From positions 558,001 through 622,000 of the forward strand of contig CAVSEV010000013.1 of assembly GCA_963727015.1 (NCBI GenBank): DNA of 64,000 nucleotides, in the 5' to 3' direction. Positions within the stretch are counted from its first letter, which is position 1. Every line of letters begins with the position of its first letter. The translations under genes were made by a program, and so were the position numbers. The notes beneath the pieces were generated by a model. It ran no database searches, was not told the origin of the DNA, and worked only from the letters and a program-made list of their open reading frames with translations. This DNA comes from DATFVJ01 sp963727015 (GTDB lineage Bacteria; Actinomycetota; Actinomycetes; Streptosporangiales; Streptosporangiaceae). This document shows positions 37,187-45,651 of the stretch, piece by piece.

Positions 37187-38419
37187 ATGGCATCGAGGAC
37201 CGAGCGAAGCGTCATCAACGTCGCCGGTTTGGTGCAAGGCATCGTCCTCGTCACGTTTCCTGCCGCCAGCACCATTCTTACGGAGAAGAGCGAGTACGGG
37301 CTGTCAAGCAGTCGCTACGGTGACATCTTCCTGCCTCAGGTGCTGACGGCCATCGCGGCGTCGCTGCTTGGCGCGGGGCTGGCCCAGCGGATCACCACAA
37401 AACGGGTCTACCTCATCGGCCTGGCCTCGAGCCTTGTTTCGATGGGGTTGCTGATATCCAGCACGTTCGTCAAGACTGACCATTCCGCCGCTTATCCGCT
37501 GCTCCTGGTTGCGACGGCGTTCCTTGGGGCGGGATTCGGGCTGACTGTGCCGGCACTTAACACCTATGCCGCTGTCTTCCACCCGGCGACCGTGGATCGC
37601 TCGGTTCTCGTCCTGAACGCGCTACTCGGACTCGGCACCGCACTGGCACCGGTGTTCGTGGCGGTCTTTATCGGCCTCGGGTTCTGGTGGGGCCTTCCTG
37701 TCCTGTCCGCGGCGATGCTTGTGGCACTGCTGATCGTGAGCCAGCGGCTGCCGCTGCGGGCAGGGGCCCCCGGCCGACGCGCCGTGACCCAGAAGGGGCG
37801 CCGCCTGCCCACGCGGTTCTGGCTTTTCGCGGCCTTCGCCGTCATGTATGGAATCTGCGAGACGATGAACGGCAACTGGTCCCAGCTGGACATGACCACG
37901 CAGCTTGGCGCGTCGGCCGCGCAGGCGTCGCTGGCGCTCGCCGCGTTCTGGGGGATGGTCACCGCCGGGCGGGTCCTGTTCGCGGCCATCGGACGGTGGC
38001 TGCCAGAGCGGGTCACGTATCACCTCCTCCCGCTGATTCTGGTGGCCACCTTCCTCATCACCGGCGTCCTGCCGCGGCACCAGGCCGCAGCCGCAATCGC
38101 GGTCTTCGGGCTGGCCGGGCTCGGGTGTTCGGCGCTGCTGCCCCTGACGATCAGTTTCGGTGAGCAGGACCTCGCCACGATGCGGGCTGCGGTTACTGGT
38201 GGTGTAATCGCCTTCTACCAGCTCGGATACGGCATCGCGGCGTTCGGTGCCGGCCCGCTGCAGCGGGCCGGATTGAGCTTGTCGGCGATCTTCGGTCTCA
38301 CCGCTGCGGTCGCCGGCGTGATGGCGCTGCTGTCATTCGCCGTTGCCCCGGACCGATCACGCGGGGGTCCGGCCCTGGCCAAGGAGACGGGGCGAACACG
38401 TCACGCTTCCCCTGGCTAG
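37187..38419 (+). CDS. MFS transporter
   Basis: A 410-residue major facilitator with about 12 hydrophobic segments and a basic linker near the middle (QRLPLRAGAPGRRAVTQKGRRL). Substrate not deducible. The TM5 region TAFLGAGFGLTVPALNTYAAVFHP and the segment ICETMNGNW resemble fucose/permease-like (FucP/YbjJ-type) members. ATG 37187 follows GGGAGGTGACCG. Its TAG stop is the first three bases of a MITE-like end (38417). Confidence 0.85.
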   Translation: MASRTERSVINVAGLVQGIVLVTFPAASTILTEKSEYGLSSSRYGDIFLPQVLTAIAASLLGAGLAQRITTKRVYLIGLASSLVSMGLLISSTFVKTDHSAAYPLLLVATAFLGAGFGLTVPALNTYAAVFHPATVDRSVLVLNALLGLGTALAPVFVAVFIGLGFWWGLPVLSAAMLVALLIVSQRLPLRAGAPGRRAVTQKGRRLPTRFWLFAAFAVMYGICETMNGNWSQLDMTTQLGASAAQASLALAAFWGMVTAGRVLFAAIGRWLPERVTYHLLPLILVATFLITGVLPRHQAAAAIAVFGLAGLGCSALLPLTISFGEQDLATMRAAVTGGVIAFYQLGYGIAAFGAGPLQRAGLSLSAIFGLTAAVAGVMALLSFAVAPDRSRGGPALAKETGRTRHASPG

Positions 38420-38475
38420 GGCGCGTCCCGGAGATCTCGGTGGATGCGGGCGGTGCTCCAGGCGGCGATCCGGTG
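38417..38475. mobile_element. solo end of the MITE-like element, copy C
   Basis: TAGGGCGCGTCCCGGAGATC, then GGTGGATGCGGGCGGTGCTC and CAGGCGGCGATCCGG, matches the reverse complement of the right end of copies A and B for about 58 bases; then similarity stops. No opposite end was found before the next gene. The initial TAG is the stop codon of the MFS gene. Confidence 0.75.
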
Positions 38476-38689
38476 GCTTGCGCTGTCCCGCACGATCCGC
38501 CAAGCTGGTGCAGGCGGGGAGAGTGAGCATCTTGTCGGCCCATGAGGTCTGACTTCTTGGCTGCCGCACAGACGGCCTCGGCGGCACTCTTCGAGGCCCA
38601 CTAATTAGCCGTCCGGCTGCCTGCTCCTCACCCGATCCCTAGGACGTCGAGCTTGGGCGGCAGGCCAGGTGGCAAGGGGGCCACGGCAC

Positions 38690-39631
38690 GTGACCAGACA
38701 CGCGGGGGCGAAAGGCCACTTTGAGCTGAGCGAGGCCGACTTTCGTGCGCTGTTCGAACGGCTGAGGCGCGAGTCCGCATGGGGGCCGGCCGACCGCAGG
38801 GGCGCGCTGAACTACATCACCGACGCTACGGTGCTGGCCGCGGCCCGCGAGGTCAAGCTGGGCCGTAGTGTCTCGCTCGCCGCGCCGCTGGAAGCCGGTG
38901 TGACTGCCGACAATCCAGAACCCTGCCTGCACCAGATGACGCAACCGTCCACCGGCGCGCCCGGACTGCACTTTGCCATGGACAGGGTGGCCATGAACGT
39001 GCACGGCAACGCCGACAGTCACATCGACGCGTTGTGCCACGTGATCTTCGACGGGGAACTCTACAACGGCGTCACCGCAGGCACAGTCACCGCGGCTGGT
39101 GCAACGGCCCTGTCCATCGAGGTGGCGCGTGACGGGATCGTCGGCCGCGGCGTGCTGCTGGACATTCCGCGGCTTCGCCGAACGTCATGGCTTGAGCCCG
39201 GCGACCACGTGACGAGGAATGACCTCGCGGCGGCGGAAGGAGCGCAGGGTGTCCGTGTCGGCCAGGGTGACCTGCTGTTCGTGCGGGTCGGGCACCGCCA
39301 CCGCAGGAACACGCTCGGGCCCTGGGATGCGGCCAAGGCTCGCGCCGGGTTGCATCCTGACGCGCTCAGTTTCCTTGCCGAGCGCCGCGTCGCGGCGCTC
39401 GGCAGCGATGGCAACAACGACACCGCCGCCAGCGCCGTCGAAGCCGTTGATTTCCCTGTGCACGCGCTTGCTGTCAATGCGATGGGCCTGCACCTGCTCG
39501 ACTACCTCCAGTTCGAGGACCTGATCCCGTTGTGCGAGGCAGCGGGCCGGTGGTCGTTCTTGTGCGTGATCGCGCCCATTCGGCTGCTCCGCGGGACCGG
39601 ATCACCTGTCAACCCAATCGCGATCTTGTAA
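38690..39631 (+). CDS. cyclase family protein (kynurenine formamidase-like hydrolase)
   Basis: A 313-residue cyclase/formamidase-like metalloenzyme. The metal motif HXGTHXDXXXH appears as HGNADSHIDALCHV, with Asp-Ser replacing Gly-Thr, and the N-terminal RRGALNYITDATVLAAAREV is typical of long cyclase-family members. The C-terminal motif DFPVHALAVNAMGLHLLDYLQFEDL is also conserved. The substrate is unknown. GTG 38690 has AAGGGGG nine bases upstream; GTG 38669 is the in-frame alternative. It lies just before the ornithine carbamoyltransferase gene. Confidence 0.85.
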   Translation: MTRHAGAKGHFELSEADFRALFERLRRESAWGPADRRGALNYITDATVLAAAREVKLGRSVSLAAPLEAGVTADNPEPCLHQMTQPSTGAPGLHFAMDRVAMNVHGNADSHIDALCHVIFDGELYNGVTAGTVTAAGATALSIEVARDGIVGRGVLLDIPRLRRTSWLEPGDHVTRNDLAAAEGAQGVRVGQGDLLFVRVGHRHRRNTLGPWDAAKARAGLHPDALSFLAERRVAALGSDGNNDTAASAVEAVDFPVHALAVNAMGLHLLDYLQFEDLIPLCEAAGRWSFLCVIAPIRLLRGTGSPVNPIAIL

Positions 39632-39706
39632 TCCCGTATCGCCCGCTGCGGCGTGGGATGATGCGTGACCTGTCATATCGAGCGCGATGCCGCACAGGAG
39701 AGACCG

Positions 39707-40708
39707 ATGCCGCTTAGCTTGCGCGATCGTAACTTCCTCAAGGAACTCGACTTCACCCCCGCCGAGTGGAGGCTCCTGCTTGAGATCTCGGCCGAGTTCA
39801 AGCAGGCGAAGCAGGCGCGCACGGAGCGGCCGCGGCTGCGGGGCAAGAACATCGCCCTGATCTTCGAGAAGACGTCGACGCGCACCCGGTGCGCGTTCGA
39901 GGTCGCGGCGTACGATCAGGGCGCGCATGTCACCTACCTCGACCCGGGCGGGTCCCAGCTCGGCCATAAGGAATCGATCAAGGACACCGCGCGCGTGCTC
40001 GGGCGCCTCTACGACGGCATCGAGTACCGCGGGGCGGCCCACGAGGGCGTCGAGATCCTCGGGCACCACGCGGGCGTCCCTGTGTGGAACGGGCTGACCG
40101 ACGACTGGCATCCGACCCAGTCCCTCTGCGACATGCTGACCATGCGTGAGCACAGCCCGAAGCCTGACAGCGAGATTGCCTTCGCGTTCTGCGGTGATGC
40201 CCGCAACAACACAGGCAACTCGCTGCTTGTGGCAGGCGGCATGATGGGCATGGACGTTCGCATGGTCGCCCCCAGGTCGCTGTGGAACGACGGGAACGTC
40301 ATCAAGGAGGCGCAGCGGATCGCGGCAGGGACAGGCGCCAGGATCACCCACACCGAGGATGTCGAGGAGGGCGTACGCGGCGCCGACTTCCTCTACACGG
40401 ACGTGTGGGTCTCGATGGGCGAGCCCAAGGAGGTATGGGATCAGCGCATTGCCCTGCTGCGCGGGTATCAGGTCAACATGGGCATGATCCGCGCCACCGG
40501 GAATGCGGGCGTGCGGTTCATGCACTGCCTGCCCGCGTTCCACGACAGGGCCACGAAGATCGGCGAAGAGATCTTCGAGAAGACCGGATTGGACGCCCTC
40601 GAGGTCACGGACGAGGTGTTCGAGTCGCAGCACTCGATCGTCTTTGATCAGGCGGAGAACCGGATGCACACGATCAAGGCGATCATGCTCGCGACGCTGG
40701 CTGGCTGA
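39707..40708 (+). CDS. argF: ornithine carbamoyltransferase
   Basis: Transfers the carbamoyl group to ornithine, forming citrulline. The carbamoyl-phosphate motif STRTR, the HPTQ motif (DDWHPTQSLCDM) and the ornithine-site HCLP motif (MHCLPAFHD) are all present. The 333 residues match the family. Without arcA or arcC nearby, anabolic (argF) or catabolic (arcB) use is not settled; the long MREH insertion after HPTQ is like the catabolic-type E. coli ArgI/ArcB group. CAGGAGAGACCG precedes ATG 39707. Confidence 0.93.
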   Translation: MPLSLRDRNFLKELDFTPAEWRLLLEISAEFKQAKQARTERPRLRGKNIALIFEKTSTRTRCAFEVAAYDQGAHVTYLDPGGSQLGHKESIKDTARVLGRLYDGIEYRGAAHEGVEILGHHAGVPVWNGLTDDWHPTQSLCDMLTMREHSPKPDSEIAFAFCGDARNNTGNSLLVAGGMMGMDVRMVAPRSLWNDGNVIKEAQRIAAGTGARITHTEDVEEGVRGADFLYTDVWVSMGEPKEVWDQRIALLRGYQVNMGMIRATGNAGVRFMHCLPAFHDRATKIGEEIFEKTGLDALEVTDEVFESQHSIVFDQAENRMHTIKAIMLATLAG

Positions 40709-40773
40709 GCGAACCTGCCGCGCGCAGCGCGCCGCATTCCAGCACCCCCGCTGCTGCGAATTCGGCCGGCCAG

Positions 40774-40920
40774 CACGCCGCTGGCCGACACGCCGCTAGC
40801 CCGCACGCCGCTAGCCCGCACGCCGCTGGCCCGCACGCCGCTCCCGCGCCGCTGGCCCGCACGCCACTGGCCCGCACGCCGCTGGCCCGCACGCCGCTGG
40901 CCCGCACGCCGCTGGCCGGC
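40774..40920. repeat. 15-bp intergenic tandem repeat (about ten degenerate units)
   Basis: Units of CACGCCGCTGGCCCG, with A/G and single-base variants, fill the gap between argF and the small membrane protein gene. Periodicity is 15 bases except for one shorter unit near 40848. Confidence 0.9.
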
Positions 40921-41010
40921 ACCCCGCCGTCAATCACCCCGCACGGGCGATGCCCGGCCCGCAAGCCCCCGGCGAAGGTGATGGTGACCAGCGACGTCAA
41001 GGATGGTGTG

Positions 41011-41289
41011 ATGACTGACAGCGAGACAACCCAGGGCGGCCCGCAGCTCAACGCCAAACTCCTGGTCAGTGGCGTACTGCTGATGGGAATCGGCGGCGCG
41101 ATCGGCCTTGTCGGCCTCGCGCTCGGCAGTTCGGCGGTGCTGGCGGCCGGACGGCGGTGGGTGCGGCAAATGGACACACCGCCGAGTGAGCTAGCGAAAC
41201 AGCACTGGAACCGGGCCAGGGAGGCCACCACGGCAGGCGTCGGTGCCTGGCGGAACGGACAGCAGACACAGCAGGTGGGTTCATCCTGA
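41011..41289 (+). CDS. small membrane protein of unknown function
   Basis: A 92-residue protein with one or two membrane segments (LLVSGVLLMGIGGAIGLVGLALGSSAVLAAG) followed by an amphipathic, charged C-terminus (WVRQMDTPPSELAKQHWNRAREA). Similar short proteins occur in actinobacteria without known function. ATG 41011 has AAGGATGG close upstream; in-frame starts at 40978 and 40981 exist but precede it with no ribosome site. Confidence 0.75.
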   Translation: MTDSETTQGGPQLNAKLLVSGVLLMGIGGAIGLVGLALGSSAVLAAGRRWVRQMDTPPSELAKQHWNRAREATTAGVGAWRNGQQTQQVGSS

Positions 41290-41765
41290 GCCGTTCACGG
41301 GCTGCCTAATCAACGGGGATCCCCGCGCGTATTGAGCTGGTCCCGCCGCCGCAGGCCGCCCATGCTCGCGGCCGCTTTGCCTGTGCGCGCGCTCGTGGCG
41401 TGCCGGGCTGCGGGCCGGGCTGCGGGCTAAGGTCCGGCCCGGGGCTGCCGGAGTTCCCGCCCGGGCGGGGCCGCGATCACGAGTGCCCGGGGCGGCATCG
41501 ATTCGACCCGGGCGGCGGCCACTGTGACCCACGCGCCGTGGCCGGCAAACGGCGCAACCTTGCAGGTAGTGATGTCCAGCGTCGCGTTCACCCGTCCGGC
41601 GGGAACTACCGCTACGATCAAGGTCACGCCCGGGCAACTGCCCGGCAGAGATCACCCGCCAGGTGTGATGCCCGGCGAAACAACGGCGTAGACGATTTTC
41701 CCCGGGATGACGAGCCGGTTAGCGCAGCGTGCGGCTATCACAGGATCGCTTGACGGGAGGGGCGG
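41290..41765. other. intergenic region upstream of the cyd operon
   Basis: About 475 bases. No gene is convincing; a 66-codon minus-strand frame at 41427-41627 reads plausibly but has no ribosome site. The ribosome site GACGGGAGGGGCGG for cydA is at the end. No Rex- or redox-regulator site could be assigned. Confidence 0.5.
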
Positions 41766-43157
41766 ATGAGCCAGCTCGATCTCGCGCGATGGCAGTTCGC
41801 GGCGACGTCGATCTACCACTTCCTTTTCGTCCCCGTGACAATCGGCCTCGCATTCCTGACCGCATTGCTACAGACCGCGTGGTACCGGGGCAAACGCGAC
41901 GAATATCTAAGGTTGACCAGGTTCTTCGGCACGCTCCTTGTCATCAATATCGCGGTCGGGGTGGTAACGGGCCTGGTGCAGGAGTTCCAGTTCGGCATGG
42001 ACTGGTCCCAATACTCACGGACAGTGGGCGGAGTATTCGGCGCGCCGCTCGCGATGGAAGGGCTCGCGGCGTTTTTTCTCGAGTCGACGTTTCTCGGCCT
42101 GTGGCTGTTCGGCTGGGACCGGCTTTCGCGGCGGGTGCACCTTCTCACGATCTGGGCCGTCGCACTTGGGACCGTGTTGTCCGCAGCATTCATCATGGCC
42201 GCAAACTCCTGGATGCAGCACCCGGTCGGATACACAATCAACAAATCGACGGGCTTCGCGCAGCTGAACAATATCTGGGCGGTGCTCACCAATCCGGTGT
42301 TCCTGTGGGGGTACACGCACGTCCTGCTGGCGTCGGCGGTGACCGGCGCGGCCGTAATGCTCGCGGTATCCGCGTGGCAGTTGCGCCACCGCGCCGACAA
42401 GGAGACCTTCAGCAAGTCGGCCAGGCTTTCGCTCGTCGTGCTCGTGCCGGCGATCATCTTCGCCATGTTCGTGGGCAGCGAACTCGGCGTGGTGGAGGCC
42501 ACCTACCAGCCGATGAAGATCGCGGCCGCGGAGGCGCAGTGGACCACCTGCCAGCCGTGCTCGTTCTCGATATTTCAGATCGGCGGCGGCAACAACGACC
42601 AGGTCCCGACGCAGATCATCGCGATACCACACTTGTTGTCGCTGCTCGCCACCAACCACTGGAACGGCAAGGTGATCGGGCTAAATCCGCTGCAGTCGCA
42701 GTACCAGAGCAAGTACGGGCCCGGCTATTACGTGCCGAACGTGTTCATTCAGTACTGGTCGATGCGGATCATGGCTTACTCCGCCGTGCTGGTGTTCCTG
42801 CTGGGGGCGTGGGGGCTATGGCTGATCAGGCGAAGAACGATCGCCGCGTCGCCGTGGTTCCTCCGGCTGGCGATCTGGGCGGCGGTGCTGCCATTCCTGA
42901 TGAATACGGCGGGCTGGCTGCTGACAGAAAGCGGCCGGCAGCCGTGGATCGTGCAAGGCGTGCAGCTGACAAAGAACGGGGTGTCCCCGTCGGTCAGCAC
43001 CCTCACCGTCGCGATCAGCCTGATCGTATTCGTCGCGCTCTACGGCGTACTTGGCGTCGTCGACTTCGCGTTGATGCGGCGGTATGGCCGCAAGGAACTT
43101 CCGGCCGCGCCCGCCAGCGGCGACACCGACGTCCCCATCCCCGCCGTCCAGTATTGA
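41766..43157 (+). CDS. cydA: cytochrome bd-type quinol oxidase subunit I
   Basis: Haem-bearing subunit of cytochrome bd oxidase, in the membrane. H18 (TSIYHFLFVP) is the expected high-spin haem b595/d ligand, YTHVLLAS carries the haem b558 His, and GRQPW (TESGRQPWIVQG) is conserved. The length of 463 residues means a short Q-loop. It is the first gene of an operon with cydB, a zwf-like gene and ndh; cydCD are not adjacent. Confidence 0.95.
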   Translation: MSQLDLARWQFAATSIYHFLFVPVTIGLAFLTALLQTAWYRGKRDEYLRLTRFFGTLLVINIAVGVVTGLVQEFQFGMDWSQYSRTVGGVFGAPLAMEGLAAFFLESTFLGLWLFGWDRLSRRVHLLTIWAVALGTVLSAAFIMAANSWMQHPVGYTINKSTGFAQLNNIWAVLTNPVFLWGYTHVLLASAVTGAAVMLAVSAWQLRHRADKETFSKSARLSLVVLVPAIIFAMFVGSELGVVEATYQPMKIAAAEAQWTTCQPCSFSIFQIGGGNNDQVPTQIIAIPHLLSLLATNHWNGKVIGLNPLQSQYQSKYGPGYYVPNVFIQYWSMRIMAYSAVLVFLLGAWGLWLIRRRTIAASPWFLRLAIWAAVLPFLMNTAGWLLTESGRQPWIVQGVQLTKNGVSPSVSTLTVAISLIVFVALYGVLGVVDFALMRRYGRKELPAAPASGDTDVPIPAVQY

Positions 43158-43164
43158 GGCTGCG

Positions 43165-44259
43165 ATGACACTGGTCGAGTTCTGGTTCGTGGTCATCACC
43201 GCGCTGTGGACCGGGTTCTTCGTGCTCGAGGGATTCGACTTCGGTGTCGGCATGCTGCACGGGGTCATCGGCAAGGACGAGGTAGGGCGGCGCGCCACGA
43301 TCAACACGATCGGGCCGCTGTGGGACGGTAACGAGGTGTGGCTGATCGTGGCGGGTGCCGCCATGTTCGCCGCGTTCCCTGGCTGGTACGCGACCATGTT
43401 CTCCGGGTTCTACCTCGCGCTGGTGCTGCTGCTGGTCGCGCTCATCGTGCGCGGCGTGTCGTTCGAGTACCGCGGCAAGAACGACAGCGCCCGCTGGCGC
43501 GGCAACTGGAGCGCGCTGCTGATCGCCGGCAGCCTGCTCGCCCCGCTACTCATCGGGGTCGCGCTGGGCGATCTGCTGCACGGCCTGCCGATCAACGCCA
43601 AACAGGAATACACCGGATCCTTCTGGAACCTGCTCCAGCCCTACGGGATCTTCACCGGGATTACCCTTGTGGCGCTGTGCGTGCTGCACGGCGCCACCTT
43701 CCTGGCGCTGAAGACCACCGCGGACTTGCGCGAGCGGGCGGGCGTGCTGGCGCGCCGGGTGGCGCCGGTAACCGGGGTCCTCGTGCTCGCGTTCGCGGTG
43801 TGGACCCATGTCACCGCCGGAAAGGGCGTATTCCCTGACCTGCCGGAGATCGCCGCCGTGCTCGCCGTCTTCGCCGCCGCCTGGCTCGTCCACGAACGGA
43901 GCGAGGGCTGGGCATTCGCCGCGACGACCGTCGCGATGGCTACCACCGTGATGTCGATCTTTGTCGACCTGTACCCCCGGGTGATGGTGTCGAGCACGAG
44001 CAAGGCGTACGACCTGACCGTGAGCAACACCGCCGCAGGCAGTTACGCGCTGAAGGTGATGACCGTGGTGGTCGTCATCTTCCTGCCGTTCGTGCTCGCC
44101 TACCAGGCATGGACCTACTACGTCTTCCGGCGCCGCATCAGCACGGATGATTTCGGCGCCGTGGCCACCGCGGGGGCCCAGCCGAGTCCGGCTGGCGGCC
44201 CCGTCGTGGCACCCGCGCACCCCGGATATCCCGATGGCAGGCAGGAGCAGCACAAATGA
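43165..44259 (+). CDS. cydB: cytochrome bd-type quinol oxidase subunit II
   Basis: A 364-residue, eight- to nine-helix partner of CydA. The N-terminus LVEFWFVVITALWTGFFVLEGFDFGVGML and GPLWDGNEVWLIVAGAAMFAAFP are diagnostic. ATG 43165 follows cydA by seven bases. The stop overlaps the zwf-like gene by ATGA, so all four operon genes are closely packed. Confidence 0.95.
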   Translation: MTLVEFWFVVITALWTGFFVLEGFDFGVGMLHGVIGKDEVGRRATINTIGPLWDGNEVWLIVAGAAMFAAFPGWYATMFSGFYLALVLLLVALIVRGVSFEYRGKNDSARWRGNWSALLIAGSLLAPLLIGVALGDLLHGLPINAKQEYTGSFWNLLQPYGIFTGITLVALCVLHGATFLALKTTADLRERAGVLARRVAPVTGVLVLAFAVWTHVTAGKGVFPDLPEIAAVLAVFAAAWLVHERSEGWAFAATTVAMATTVMSIFVDLYPRVMVSSTSKAYDLTVSNTAAGSYALKVMTVVVVIFLPFVLAYQAWTYYVFRRRISTDDFGAVATAGAQPSPAGGPVVAPAHPGYPDGRQEQHK

Positions 44260-45629
44260 CGGCAGATTCGTTGGACGCGCTGGTCATCTTCGGCGCGACG
44301 GGCGACCTCGCCAAGCTGGAAACCTTCCCGGCGCTGGTCGGGCTGGTCGACAGGGGAGTGCTTGACGTCCCGGTGATCGGGGTGGCCAAGAGCGGGTGGG
44401 GTGTTGAGCAGTTCCGCGACTACGCGGCCGCTTCGCTGAAGCTGAACAACATGGATCCGGCTGCCCCGGCCGCCGCGAAAATGCTCGGGCTGTTGCGCTA
44501 TGTGGACGGTGACCTGGGCGACGACGCCACCTACACGGCGATGTCGGATGCCATCGGGGCGGGCACGCGGGCCCTGTTCTACCTGGAGGTGCCGCCGCCG
44601 CTGTTCGGGCGGATCGCCAAGGGGATCTCCGGCGCCGGGCGGGCGAAGGGTGCGCGGGTGATGGTGGAAAAGCCGTTCGGCACCGACCTCGCCAGTGCGC
44701 AGCAGCTCAACGCCACCATGCACGAGTTCTTCCCGGAGGACGCGATCTACCGGGTGGACCACTGGCTGGGCCTGGATCCGGTGGAAAATGTGCTGTTCGC
44801 GCGGTTCGCTAACTCGGTGCTCGAGCCGCTGCTGAACCGGACCCACGTGGAAAGCATCCAGATCACGATGGCCGAGGCGTTCGACGTGTCGGACCGTGGC
44901 CGGTTCTACGACCGGACCGGCGCCATCCGCGACGTGGTGCAAAACCACATGCTGCAGGTACTGGCGACCGTGCTCGCCGACCCGCCGGACGGGACGGGCC
45001 TGGGATCGTGGCGGGACGCCAAGTCGCGGGTGGTGGCCTCGCTGCGCCCGCTGACCCCGGACAACACCGTGCGCGGCCAGTACGGCGGGTATCACGACGT
45101 GGCCGGGGTCGACCCGGGCTCGACCACCGAGACCTACGTCGCGATCCGGCTCGGCGCCGACTCGTGGCGATGGGCCGGGGTGCCGATCGTGATCCGCGCG
45201 GGCAAGTGCATGCCGGTCACCGCCACCGAAGTGAGTGTCCATTTCCGGCGCGCCCCGCACGATGTCTTCGGCCTGGAGCCCGCGCAGGCCACCAACGCGC
45301 TGCGGTTCCGGATCTGGCCGGAGACCGCGGTCAGCTTCACCCTGGCCGGCAAGAAGCCCGGCGCCGGATGGCAGGCCGAACACGAGGAACTGCGGTTTGC
45401 CCAGCAGCCCGGGTCGGACATGCGCCCGTATGACCGGCTGATCGGTGCCGCGCTGGCCGGCGACCGCTGGCTGTTCGCCCGCCAGGACACCGTCGAGGCG
45501 GCCTGGCAGGTGGTCGACCCGGTGCTTGGCGACGTCGTGCCCGTGCACCCCTACGCCAAGGGCAGCTGGGGGCCAGGGGAAGCCGCCCGGCTGCTGCCGG
45601 ACGGGGACACCTGGTACGACCCGGCGTGA
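44256..45629 (+). CDS. zwf: glucose-6-phosphate 1-dehydrogenase family protein with altered active-site motif
   Basis: A 457-residue G6PDH homologue. The coenzyme motif is GATGDLAK, EKPFGTD is conserved, and the C-terminal IRAGKCMPVTATEV matches the family. The substrate motif, normally DHYLGK, reads DHWLGLDPVENVL: the His is kept, but the Lys that contacts substrate phosphate is Leu, and the usual R of GDLAxRKL is also missing (LAKLETFPAL). Activity on glucose-6-phosphate is therefore uncertain. It is embedded between cydB and ndh with ATGA coupling. A second, canonical Zwf elsewhere would be expected. Confidence 0.85.
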   Translation: MTADSLDALVIFGATGDLAKLETFPALVGLVDRGVLDVPVIGVAKSGWGVEQFRDYAAASLKLNNMDPAAPAAAKMLGLLRYVDGDLGDDATYTAMSDAIGAGTRALFYLEVPPPLFGRIAKGISGAGRAKGARVMVEKPFGTDLASAQQLNATMHEFFPEDAIYRVDHWLGLDPVENVLFARFANSVLEPLLNRTHVESIQITMAEAFDVSDRGRFYDRTGAIRDVVQNHMLQVLATVLADPPDGTGLGSWRDAKSRVVASLRPLTPDNTVRGQYGGYHDVAGVDPGSTTETYVAIRLGADSWRWAGVPIVIRAGKCMPVTATEVSVHFRRAPHDVFGLEPAQATNALRFRIWPETAVSFTLAGKKPGAGWQAEHEELRFAQQPGSDMRPYDRLIGAALAGDRWLFARQDTVEAAWQVVDPVLGDVVPVHPYAKGSWGPGEAARLLPDGDTWYDPA

Positions 45630-45651
45630 CGAGCGGCAGGGAGCGCCGGAC

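Noticed and set aside
41427..41627. 66-codon minus-strand ORF
   Set aside because: Reads plausibly but has no ribosome site, neighbours or recognised family; left unannotated.
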